From Gordius sp. MW1 (lineage: Eukaryota > Nematomorpha > Gordioida > Gordea > Gordiidae): 64,000 nucleotides of DNA. The notes under the pieces were generated by a model, which had not been told where the DNA came from, did no database searches, and saw only the letters and a program-made list of their open reading frames with translations. Both the position numbers and the translations under genes were made by a program. Below, one piece after another: positions 11,003 to 21,177 of this stretch. Position 1 is the stretch's first letter. Every line of letters starts with the position of its first letter. Location: the NCBI GenBank assembly GCA_964036665.1, contig OZ038526.1, positions 11,656,001 through 11,720,000 of the forward strand, read 5' to 3'.

Positions 11003-12536
11003 GGGCTATTCCAGGACAAATCAAAACGGTTTCGACCGACCATTTCAGATCAGGATAATTTTTGGTGAGGGTGTAGGTCTCATTTATTAGATTAATTTCT
11101 GAAAGTTTTAGCCATTTTGGGCCAATACTTTTTAAGTTATGGACGTTTAAAGGGCCAAAATCACGTTCAGGAGCGTTTTATGGATTTTACTATTTTTGTC
11201 ATATTTTTGAAAGTAATTCCGTTATTCACTCAGATTTTGGTGCATTTTGTTTTGAAAAAAATTCTCTATCGAAATAGTTTAACCAAAAACCTCAAACTTT
11301 TGCGGTTAATTTTTTGTGGTACAATTAGTGAAAAATCATAAAAACATATTTCTCCGGTATATGAAATCACCAATTTCACAATGTGAACTCCTTTAAGACC
11401 CATTATCATATTTCAATCATAAAAAATTTGGGCGCGGCTACGAGATGGTCGAAAATTCAAAAAATTGCATTTTCAACAAAAATATTTATAGATGGCGGTA
11501 GAATCAATTATCACAAGAACATATTATGGTGTTTATTTTTTATCAAATTGCAAATTTATAAAGAATATATGGTAAATAAATAATATTGGAATAAAAATAA
11601 ACTTAAATTTGATTTTTTTTCTGCGCAATTGGCAATTATCCGAGTTTGAAAATAAGATCTTGAATTTTAACTTAAATGATAAAGGGGTATGCTAAAATTA
11701 ATATGAGGTTGAAAAAATAAATAAATACTAATATGATGGCAAAATTGCTCATATATTTTTATTTTTATACTGTAATCCATGCTAAAAATAAAAAATTTAT
11801 GTAGGATGAAAGGTATTTTAAAAAAAATTTCTTGCTAGTTGTGACCATTTTTTATCTTAATTAAACCTAAAGTTATTTTTAAACTCGGTTACTTGCCCAC
11901 CGCGTAGATAAAAGTTCAAAATTTAAGTTGATTTTTAATCCAATATTATTTATTTACCATATATTTTTTAAAAATTTGAAATTTGATAAAAAGCAAACAC
12001 CATAATATGTTCTTGTGATAATTGATTAAACCGCCATCTATAAATATTTTTGTTGAAAATGCAATTTTTCGAATTTTTGACCATCTCGTAGCCGCGCCCA
12101 AACTTTTTATGATTGAAATATGATAATGGGTCATAAAAGAGTTCACATTGTGAAATTGGTGATTTCATATACCGGAGAAATATGTTTTTATGATTTTTCA
12201 CTAATTTTACCACAAAAAATTAACCGCAAAAGTTTGAGGTTTTTGGTTAAATTATTTCGATAGAGAATTTTTTTAGGAACAAAATGCACCAAAATCTGAG
12301 TGAATAACGCAATTACTTTCAAAAATATGACAAAAATAGTAAAATTCATAAAACGCTCCCGAACGTGATTTTGGCCCTTTAAACGTCCATAACATCAAAA
12401 GTATTGGCCCAAAATGGCTAAAACTTTCAGAAATTAATCTAATAAATGAGGCCTACACCCTCACCAAAAATTATCCTGATCTGAAATGGTCGGTCGAAAA
12501 TCGTCTTTTTTTTGACGAATCGACATGGAATGGCCC
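11003..12536. mobile_element. Foldback DNA element with ~580-bp terminal inverted repeats
   Basis: The left arm (about 11003-11590) is repeated in reverse complement in the right arm (about 11940-12536) with few differences. The two arms therefore give nearly identical 66-codon ORFs on opposite strands (11383-11583 and 11946-12146), which are artefacts of the palindrome. Ends are GGGCTATTCC and its partner GGGCCATTCC. The element is flanked by AATA on both sides (10999-11002, 12537-12540), a possible 4-bp target duplication. The ~350-bp centre carries no transposase. It is a non-autonomous foldback element; I cannot assign a superfamily. Confidence 0.85.
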
Positions 12537-12540
12537 AATA

Positions 12541-13425
12541 AGTTTATCAGTATTATAGCTAAAATCTTTGTAAACTTTTAGGAATAAGACTCTTAAAAAT
12601 CAATTTTAGCTAATAGTTGCAGCTAACAAACAAATAGCGCATTAAATCAATAAAGTATAATTAGTTGAGCCTAAAAATCATAAATTAAGCTAACACTAAA
12701 TAAACATATATACTTTGCCCTTTGATTTGTGCCCAGCTAATTCGAAATAAAGTATCCCCCTGCCTCGTCAACCACTTCCACCTATGATGCCAAAGATTTT
12801 TTCTTGCGATCTTACTCGGGTACCATGAGTTTAAAATCAGCATCTTCCATCCCTTTTAAAATTTGTAGTCGTTAATATCAAATCATGAATGCGGTTGAAC
12901 CTAGATTCAAGGAACGTAATGAACATTAGGCTCTACCTACATTTATGGTTGATCAATGAGGGTCAGTCCTGGGCTGATATGGGCTTAGCGCAAGGCACAA
13001 TTTTATGTAGTTATTCTCATGTGATGGCGATCTTTGCTGAAGGTTAACTAGTGTTTTGTACCTGTCTGCACATCTCGAAAAAGGTGGCTAGGTGCGCTGT
13101 TATCGCTAGATTTGCTAGGGCTCCTTTTCCAAAGGAATTATTTCCGATACAATTTAAAGGAAATTATAGTTAGTTTTTTGAAGTAATTTTTTAAGAAATT
13201 ACTTACGTTTAAAAATCTTGACGTATATTTTTAAGCGATTAAATCTAAACATTTAATGGGTCTGCAAAACCATGTATTATAATCATGAGATTATAAATGA
13301 TGATTTGATTTTAACAATATATTATTTTAAATTTTCAATTATAATAAAAATACTAAATGATTAAATAAAAAAACATGGTCATTTTTCACCAAACTTAATT
13401 TGAGAATTTCCATCGGCTTAAAAAA
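12541..13425. other. Intergenic DNA, nothing recognised
   Basis: About 0.9 kb of mixed composition. A less AT-rich stretch around 12720-13130 has no convincing frame and could be an old repeat, but no domain or terminus is recognisable. Confidence 0.4.
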
Positions 13426-13804
13426 AACTCGGGCCTACGGCCCTCGTGGGAAGGGGAGTAGGGGAAGGTGAGTAGGGGAAGGGGAGGGGGGGCGACTCAT
13501 CTATACTCCGTATAAACGTAGCATATTTGCTATGCAATTTATGGGCGAGAAAGGTAGGAAGGGGCGAGAATGCCTATAGGGGGGTATTAAATGCAAAATA
13601 ATTAGTTATAGACCCTTGTAGGGGAGGGCATAGGGTAATTATCAATGTTAACAAATTAAAAAACGAAAAAAAATTTCGATTTATTTGGCCAATGGTCATT
13701 TTTTCCATTGGTCAGTAGCCTGCGGACGATCAAAAAGTTATATTATCAATGATATTAACAAGAACAAAATATTAATTTAATTTTAAAAAAAAATAAAAAT
13801 GTTG

Positions 13805-13885
13805 CCCTCTCCTAAGCTTGAACCCGGGATATCCAGGTCACCCTGTTTACAAGCCTTGCGCTATAACCCGTCGCACCAAGCTGGT
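13805..13885 (-). repeat. tRNA-derived SINE-like segment
   Basis: On the - strand a TAGCGCAAGG motif resembling a pol III A box is followed about 35 nt later by CCCGGGTTCAAGC, resembling a B box/T-arm. This order and spacing fit a decayed tRNA head of a SINE. A shorter copy with the same CCCGGGTTCAAGC block is at about 16085-16115. It does not fold cleanly as a functional tRNA by eye. Confidence 0.5.
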
Positions 13886-14099
13886 ATTAAAATAGTAGAA
13901 GTTATTATGTTATTTATATAGATAATGAAATAATAAAGTTCTGTTTTATGTTTAGAAAATCTATATATTTCATCGGTCAGTAGCCAGCGGACGGTCAAAA
14001 AGTCAAATTCAACGGTATTAACAAGAACATAACATTAATTTAATTTTAAAGAAAAAAAATTAAAATAAAAATCTCTTTTAGTTTTAAAAAAGGGCTAAA

Positions 14100-14240
14100 T
14101 TCTGAAGTTACCCGCCCGATTCGCTCGAAACTTTACCCGTAGGTGCCCAGGGCGGCCAGGGGTAAAATAGCCTTTTCAGATTCCTAAAATATTTTTTTGT
14201 TTTAAAAATATCGGACATTTCCCGGCCACACGTGCGGTGT
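14100..14240 (-). repeat. Helitron-associated repeat fragment
   Basis: The reverse complement closely matches 30120-30245, sharing GTAAAATAGC and CCTGGCCGCCCTGGGCA-type blocks. The partner copy adjoins a Helitron 3' terminus at 29994, so this is probably a piece of the same non-autonomous Helitron inserted within the composite element. Confidence 0.6.
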
Positions 14241-14619
14241 AATTATCTATAACACGTAGAAAATTTTACTAATTATATAAACTTACGCGCGCCATCTAAT
14301 AAAGTACAATTCGTGTTTTAATAGTTTAATAGTAGATTGAATTTAATTAGAAAGAACGGGCTATGATTATACCTTTGAAGGAGGTTTCGAATTTTGTGTT
14401 AGTTTCTATTAATATATTGTATCGTAAATTAGAATCTAATACCTATATTTTTTTAACTATTACTTTTTAGGTTTTCTATGAAATCACAATCTAATTAAAT
14501 GAAATATATTAACCCAATAAAAAAATATATATGCATTCATAAGGTTAAAAATATATATTACATAGTTGGCTGTCTGTTAGACCATCTATAATGAATTTTT
14601 AGGTTATATATAAAATTTG

Positions 14620-15385
14620 GTCAATGGTCATTTTTTTTCATTGGTCAGTACCAACAGATACTCTATAAGTCTATGATAGCCAAAAAAAACGGGAAAAAAA
14701 TTTTTGATGCTCACTTTGGTCAATGGTCATTTTTTTCCATTGGTCAGCAGCCAGCGGACGGCCAAAAAGTCATATTATCAATGGTTTTAACAGGAACAAT
14801 CATAAGAGTAAAAAAAAAACGGAAAAATAATTTCGATTCACAATTTGGCCAATGGTCATTTTTTTCTATTGGTCAGCAGCCAGGACACGGTAAAAGTGGA
14901 TATAAATTCATAAGAGTCAAAAAAAAACGAAAAAAAATTTTCGAATCACATTTTGGCTAATGGTCATTTTTTTCCATTGGTCAGCAGCCAGGACACGGTA
15001 AAAGTGGATATAAATTCATAATAGTCAAAAAAAAAAAATTTTTGAATCACATTTTGGCCATGGTCATTTTTTTCCATTGGTCAGCAGCCAGGACACGGTA
15101 AAAGTGGATATAAATTCATAATAGTCAAAAAAAACGAAAAAAAATTTTCGAATCACATTTTGACCAATGGTCATTTTTTTAAATTGGTCAGCAGCCAACG
15201 GACGGTCAAAAAGTCACAATAGCAATGGTAGTAACAGGAACAATCATAATAGTCAAAAAAAACGAAAAAAATAATTTCGATACACATTTTGGCCAATGGT
15301 CATTTTTTTCCATTGGTCAGCAGCCAGCGGACGGCCAAAAAGTCTTATTATCAATGATAGTAACAAGAACAATCATAAGAGTCAA
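14620..15385. repeat. Minisatellite array with CCAAT hairpin units
   Basis: About six units of roughly 110-135 bp. Each starts with TTTGGCCAATGGTCATTTTT, then CCATTGGTCAGCAGCCA, GGACACGGTAAAAG or CGGACGGCCAAAAAGTC, and an A-rich tail with AAAAACGAAAAA. The arms TGGCCAATGG and CCATTGGTCA can fold into a hairpin. The array ends at a tRNA T-arm-like GGGATTCGAACCC (15395-15407). Confidence 0.85.
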
Positions 15386-15739
15386 AAAAACTCCGGGATT
15401 CGAACCCACAAACTAGTTAAATTAATTAAAATTAAAAGTAAACAGCGTGAGAAGACATTCGATGCGTTACAAGACATTCGGTGCAAGACACCGAAGAGCG
15501 TGACAATATATAGATAATGAAACATAGACCCTTGTAGGGGAGGGCATATGGTAATTATCAATGTTAACCAATTCAAAAACGAAAAAAAAATTTTGATTTA
15601 TACTTTGGCCAATGGTCATTTTTTTCATTGGTCAGTAGCCAGCGGACGGCCAAAAGGTCACATTATCAATGGTATTAACAAGAACAATATATTAATTTAA
15701 TTTAAAAAAATAAATAAAAATTTTGCCCTCTCCGGGATT

Positions 15740-15860
15740 CGAACCCACATTAGTAAAGGCATAGGGTTTGGTAAGGGGCACAGGGACCCATATCAGTAAA
15801 GGCATAGGCTTTGGTAAGGGGCACAGGGACCCATATCAGTAGAGGCGTAGGCCCTTGTAA
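15740..15860. repeat. Short tandem repeat, ~58-bp unit
   Basis: The block AGTAAAGGCATAGG, TTTGGTAAGGGGCACAGGG, ACCCATATC occurs twice in full with a third partial copy (AGTAGAGGCGTAGGCCC). A related sequence appears in inverted form near 36800-36830. Confidence 0.7.
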
Positions 15861-16129
15861 GAAAGGGCATAGGGTAATTATCAATGTTAACCTATTCAAA
15901 GACGAAAAAATACCATAAATTGCATATAGCAATTAAAAATTTCGCTTTATTTGGCCAGTGGTCATTTTTTTCATTGGTCAGTAGCCAGCCGATGGTCAAA
16001 AATTCATATTATCAATGGTATTACCAAGAACAAAATATTAATTTAATTTAAAAAAATTAAAAAAAATATTCGTCTTCTCCCTGGCTTGAACCCGGGATAT
16101 CCAGGTCACAAAGCTGGCGCCAATAACTT

Positions 16130-16160
16130 GGTGGACGACGGACGACGGACGACGGACAAC
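16130..16160. repeat. GACGACG microsatellite
   Basis: Three to four imperfect copies of GACGACG lie just inside the right terminal repeat of composite element copy 1. In the inverted family members the equivalent place holds GTCC repeats. Confidence 0.7.
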
Positions 16161-16392
16161 CAACGAGCCCATAAATTGCATAGGTATTAATAGCACAGTG
16201 AGTATAAATGACAACTTTCAACTTGTCTCCACTTAAAAAAACTTATTATACTAACAAATTTTTCCCCTGATTTATTTAAGTTTTAACAATAAATTTAGTG
16301 AAACATGTCATTAATATCGACACATTCTCTAGACAATTTAAACGTACTATGGAACAAATTGTTATAAATATTAAATTATTGCTCGTATTTAA

Positions 16393-18547
16393 CCCGCCAG
16401 GTACCACTGTTTTTTGGCCTGTCAAATTTTGTTAAAAAATGAGCATCCCTAGTGTCTAGTTTAAAACAGTCAGTTAAAAAAATTTTGAAAAAAATGCACT
16501 CGATAAATGGGCGTCCGTCACCTAAAAGTGACAATGAGAACACCAAAATAATACAACATTGAACTTTTGATTTAAACCAATTATAATAAATTATTATTTA
16601 TGGGTCATTATTATTAGCCCAGGATTTTAAATGCAATCTAGCATTACAAAAAGACATTTAAGGCGAGTGGCCTTCTTACAAATTTTACAACACCTTTATA
16701 AATGGCATCTTTTATATGTTTTAGATGTTCGGCTTATACCTTTTAAAAGTAGAGTAAACACTTCTTTTCGGTTGAACACCATATTTTTTGAAATAAGATG
16801 TCATATTTTCCAAAGTTGCATAATGAAATATACCCATCGTTTGAATTGTACATGCATTTTGACACGCCACGTCTATGCCAAATGCAATCAAATGAATTTA
16901 CCATTTTTTACCCTGTAAGAAATCCTTGTAGAATGATTATTTTAGTCAAATATATCCACCCCACCCACATATCTTTTGTACATTTGAACCATTAACGAGA
17001 AGCAACTTGTATTCTTGACTTTACCTTATAGCTTGAACCTATTCTGCCGGTTTTTCTGATAGGCTGGGTTCCATGACAATTCGATAATATGCTGAATAGT
17101 TGTCATTCCATTATATTGCTACTAAATTTAAAGTAACTTTTTTCTCGAAATAATCTCGTTTTTTTTAATTGAATCACATAGCGGACATTTTATTTGATTC
17201 GTTCGGACTGTTCCTGTCGCGCCGACGTTGATTTTTGAGAGTGCATTTAACAATTTTGTGCTAATAATCAATATATATATTATAGAGAGTTATCAAGAAG
17301 GTCCATTATAAATGCTCTCCAAAAGTGTTTTTAGATGTGGTAGAATACACGAAGCACCCTGATAAACATCGAAAGCCATAAGGTGCCCAGACCTTGTTGC
17401 GGCTGACGAATCCAAAATGAATTGGCTTCTTTTATAAATTGTTTGGTGGTATGGTGTTCATAACAGGGGACATAGTTTCGGCCATTGAAATATTTTATAA
17501 TTTTACATAATTGAAATTTTTCTTAAAATGTTTTTAAAAGATTGAAAAACTCCCGCACTTTAGCAAATTTGTCAGTCAAGTCTAACTTCAAATGGTCTCA
17601 TAAATGTAAGTATTCTGTTATCTCCTGAAACCTATCACGGCACATTCCGTATGAGACCATCTGAAGATTTTTCGGAGTTAGATATCTTGTTAGGATTAAG
17701 CAATATTACACTCCTCTTTTTTAATTTTATAATGGCTGGCATTTAAATTTGTCGTATTGACAAAAAGATTTATACCTACCAATTCAAATTATCTTGGAAG
17801 GATGGACCCTTTAGATCGGAAGAACGAATAATATCTACACAAGACGTGATCATTGACTAGGGTAGATGTTCCAAATCATCTTCTATTTTATAAATTAGGT
17901 ATTTCAATTATTTTAAAAGGCCATTCGATGTCCTAAAAGCGGTACAATCGAACTGTTTTATAAATTAATACAGAATTTATTGAAAATCTCATTTTATGCA
18001 CAAATTTAAAACTTTTTTGAAAAAACAATTTTGGAAAATTTTTTTTGTCTCTGTGACTTTAAAAATCAAGGGTGGAGGAGCAAGACTTATTATAAGATGG
18101 CTTCCAAAACTTAAATTAAGGTTTTTATAGTTTAAGTGTTAATAGGCATCGTTTACAACGTTCAAAAATATGTAAATCACTTATTGTCAAAAAATGCCCT
18201 TCCCAATGTCACTTCTAGGTGACATCGAATTTAAAAGCTAAAAAAAGCTAAACAAAAATATTATATCAAAAGAAAACTCCTTTTTCAGAACATGCAAAAA
18301 TAATTCTATAATTCATGTATTTTTCTATAAGATTGTTTAGTTTGAGAGGGTTGAAAAATGAAAAATCCTGAACTTTGAAATAAAGTATTTTAAGAGCGAT
18401 AGATCCGGAGGAGTTAAACATTATGTTAATTTATTGAGCAACAACTGTGTGTTAAATTCTTTGTGAAAAATTTATTTCAATAAATACTATTTGAATCAAT
18501 ATCATTTAAAAAGGTGCAACTTATAAGTTACATTGGTACCGTTCGGG
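16393..18547 (-). mobile_element. piggyBac-like transposon relic
   Basis: Both ends are flanked by TTAA (16389-16392 and 18548-18551), and the termini are CCCGCCAGGTACCA and, inverted, CCCGAACGGTACCA. TTAA target sites with CCC-starting inverted repeats are the hallmark of piggyBac. The 2,155-bp interior contains a broken transposase on the - strand (see 17310-17460). No long frame remains, so the element is non-autonomous or dead. Confidence 0.8.
17310..17460 (-). pseudogene. piggyBac transposase (PGBD) fragment
   Basis: On the - strand one frame reads PNNL, a stop, then KKPIHFGF, corresponding to the family's conserved KP-x-K/H-(F/W)-G block. A shifted frame then gives HLMAFDVYQGAS, matching the following (F/D)-x-(V/I)-Y-x-G block. 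Stops and frameshifts separate the motifs, so this is a pseudogene inside the TTAA-flanked element. Confidence 0.65.
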
Positions 18548-18551
18548 TTAA

Positions 18552-19030
18552 ACACCGACCGTGTCTGCCAATTATATATTTACATCTTAATTTATATGTT
18601 TTTATATACTGAGCTTGGTTAGAAAATTATGCTACCTATATGGAACACTTTAAATTAAAACAAAATACCGCCTATAGTTAACTACTTTTTGTCAAGAGTT
18701 TTTGGCCTTTGAATCATCATCATTTATGGTCTAATTAAGTTATGCGTGTTTACAATACAGGTTATAAAAAACATAAGGACGAGTGGATAATTATTATAAT
18801 TTATAACATAAGTAATTAGTTGTACATTAGAACTTATAAAAGCAGCGCTCCTGAAATAAAAACATAAGAGTTTTGTGGTTTTAATTAATTGCACCTATAT
18901 AATTTATGACAAAAACGATTAAAAAAATAATAAATCTTCTTTAATAAAGACCCCTTTTCACCAAAATCTGCTACAGGGTATCATGTCATGTCTCAAGCGT
19001 AATCAACATATATTTTTTCCTGACATTATG
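18552..19030. other. AT-rich spacer, nothing recognised
   Basis: Short AT-rich stretch between the piggyBac relic and the first array copy of the composite element. No ORF or repeat terminus was recognised. Confidence 0.5.
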
Positions 19031-19049
19031 GACGGATTAAAATTATTAA

Positions 19050-21177
19050 TTGCTATGCAATTTATGGGCTTGTTTTTTGGTGTCCGTCCGTCCGTCGTCC
19101 GTCCGTTGTATCCTCCCTATCTATTTGCATTGGGTATATTAGGTTATCGCTTTTTTAAATTAATGCATGAGAAAGAGGTGCCCCACCCCTCATCTCTATC
19201 TCCCTCGCTGTGTTATTTTTTAAATTAATGCATAAGAGGTGCCCCACCCCTCATCTCTATCTCCCTCGCTTTCGGGCGGGGTCGGGTTTTAATTGCTACG
19301 TTAAATTAATGCATAAGTATATCTATTCGTTTTTGAATTGGGTAACATTGATATTAATTGCTATAATTACCCTATGCCCCCCACTACAAGGGTTTGGGTT
19401 AGAATCTCGGAGTTTTTTTAGACTCTTATGATTGTTCTTTTTACTACCATTGATAATAAGACTTTTTGGCCGTCTGCTGGCTGCTGACCAATGAAAAAAA
19501 TGACCATTGGCCAAAATGTGAATCCAAGTTTATTTTTTATTTTTTTTTGACTATTATGATTGTTCCTGTTACTAACATTGCTAATACGACTTTTCGGCCG
19601 TCCACTGGCTCCTGACCAAAGAAAAAATGACCATTGGCCAAAATGTGAATCCAAGTTTATTTTTTCGTTTTTTTTTTACTATTATGATTGTTCCTGTTAC
19701 TACCATTGCTATTATGACTTTTTGGCCGTCTGCTGGCTGCTGACGAATGAAAAAAATGACCATTGGCCAAAATGTGAATCCAAGTTTATTTTTTCGTTTT
19801 TTTTTATTATTATGATTGTTCCTTTACTACCATTGCTATTATGACTTTTTGGCCGTCCGCTGGCTGCTGACCAATGGAAAAAATGACCATTGGCCAAAAT
19901 GTGATTTTAAATTTTTTTTTCGTTTTAGTTTTGACTATTACGATTGTTCTTGTTACTATCATTGATAATAAGACTTTTTGGCCGTCCGCTGGCTGCTGAC
20001 CAATGAAAAAATGACCATTGGCCAAAATGTGAATCCGAGTTTATTTTTTCGTTTTTTTTGACTATTATGATTATTCCTGTTACTACCATTGCTATTATGA
20101 CTTTTTGGCCGTCCGCTGGCTGCTGACCGATGGAAAAAATGACCATTGGCCAAAATGTGATTCCAAGTTTTTTTTTCGTTTTAGTTTTGACTATTATGAT
20201 TGTTCCTGTTACTACCATTGCTATTATGACTTTTTGGCCGTCTGCTGGCTGCTGACCAATGAAAAAAATGACCATTGGCCAAAATGTGAATCGAAATTAT
20301 TTTTTTCGTTTTTTTTTGACTATTATGATTGTTCCTGTTCCTAACATTGCTATTATGACTTTTTGGCCGTCCGCTGGCTGCTGACCAATGGAATAAAATG
20401 ACCATTGGCCAAAATGTGATTCAAAAATATTTTTTTTCGTTTTTTTTTGACTATTATGAATTTATATCCACTTTTACCGTGTCCTGGCTGCTGACCAATG
20501 GAATAAAATGACCATTGGCCAAAATGTGATTCGAAAATTTTTTTTTCGTTTTTTTTACTCTTATGAATTTATATCCATTTTTACCGTGTGCTGGCTGCTG
20601 ACCGATGGAAAAAAATGACCATTGGCCAAGTGAGCATCAAATTTTTTTTTCCGTTTTTTTGGCTATCATTGACTTATAGAGTATCTGTTGGTACTGACCA
20701 ATGGAGAAAAAATGACCATTCGCCAAATTTTTTATTTTTTTTAATTAAAAATTGTTCAAATTCAACAAAAATTTCTCCCAACAATTCTGCAAATTCTTAA
20801 CATTGTGATGTTTTATAATATAATGTTTGTTAGACCCATAATCATTAAAGGCCGTAGAAACTAATGTAATACGCAACTAGATGCAAACACTAAATCTAAC
20901 CCTAACCCTTGCCTATATTACAATTTGCCTATATTACATTTTGCCTATAAATGGAAAATTTGTATAAATAATTAATTAATCATTAGGCATTTAATACCCC
21001 CCTATAGGCATTCTCGCCCCTTCCCACCTTTCTCGCCCATAAATTGCATAGCAAATATGATACATATATACGAAGTAAAAATGAGTCGTCCCCCCTTCCC
21101 TTCTCCCCTCCCCTTCTCCTTCCCACGAAGGCCGAAGACCCGAGTTAATAATATTATATTTAGGATTTTCTTATTAA
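19050..21177 (+). mobile_element. TIR/minisatellite composite element, array copy A
   Basis: The 20-bp repeat TTGCTATGCAATTTATGGGC (19050-19069) recurs perfectly inverted at 21035-21054, bounding 2,005 bp. In order inside: GTCC-rich tract (19080-19110), duplicated AGGTGCCCCACCCCTCATC block, degraded T-arm-like GGGTTAGAATCTC (~19396), hairpin minisatellite (19430-20720), then CTAACCCTAACCC and CCTATATTACA repeats. The tail (21055-21177) is pyrimidine-rich and ends with a GGCC-GAAG-ACCC hairpin. No transposase. Confidence 0.85.
19430..20720. repeat. CCAAT-hairpin minisatellite, array in copy A
   Basis: About ten units of ~127-133 bp. Each contains TGACCAATGG, an A-run, TGACCATTGGCCAAAATGTGA, a T-rich tract with CGTTTT, GACTATTATGATTGTTCCTG, and CTTTTTGGCCGTCCGCTGG. 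Units nearest 20440-20600 carry an ACCGTGT variant in place of the GGCCGTCC block. The many overlapping small ORFs in both directions are periodic artefacts of a near-129-bp unit. Confidence 0.92.

Larger units (their letters stand above)
13426..16186 (-). mobile_element. TIR/minisatellite composite element, copy 1 (inverted relative to main array)
   Basis: It starts with a GC hairpin (GGGCC-x3-GGCCC near 13431-13443), a G-rich tract, then the 20-bp terminal repeat TTGCTATGCAATTTATGGGC at 13527-13546. It ends with the inverse repeat near 16167-16186, slightly diverged. The interior holds many units containing the TGGCCAATGG/CCATTGGTCA hairpin (13690-14010 degraded, 14620-15380 well preserved, 15600-15700, 15950-16040). 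It also holds tRNA-like segments and an inserted Helitron-related fragment at 14100-14240. No transposase was found. Same family as 19050-28806, 36290-38858 and 62675-64000. Confidence 0.75.

Noticed and set aside
11383-11583. 66-codon ORF repeated at 11946-12146 on the other strand
   Set aside because: Mirror images created by the long inverted repeats of the foldback element; no domain or codon bias.
13805-13885. Functional tRNA gene
   Set aside because: A- and B-box-like motifs are present but the acceptor and anticodon stems do not pair convincingly; more likely a SINE relic.
16631-16918. 95-codon + strand ORF inside the piggyBac relic
   Set aside because: Opposite strand to the recognisable transposase motifs and no homology.
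19418-20405. Dozens of overlapping 60-120-codon ORFs on both strands with repeated GQQPADGQKV or WLLTNEKNDHWPKC blocks
   Set aside because: They are translations of the ~129-bp minisatellite in different frames; no unique domain, present in both directions, and broken irregularly between arrays.
20885-20910. CTAACCCTAACCC telomere-like sequence
   Set aside because: Only about two units of TTAGGG-type repeat, recurring at the same place in each composite element; part of the element, not a telomere.
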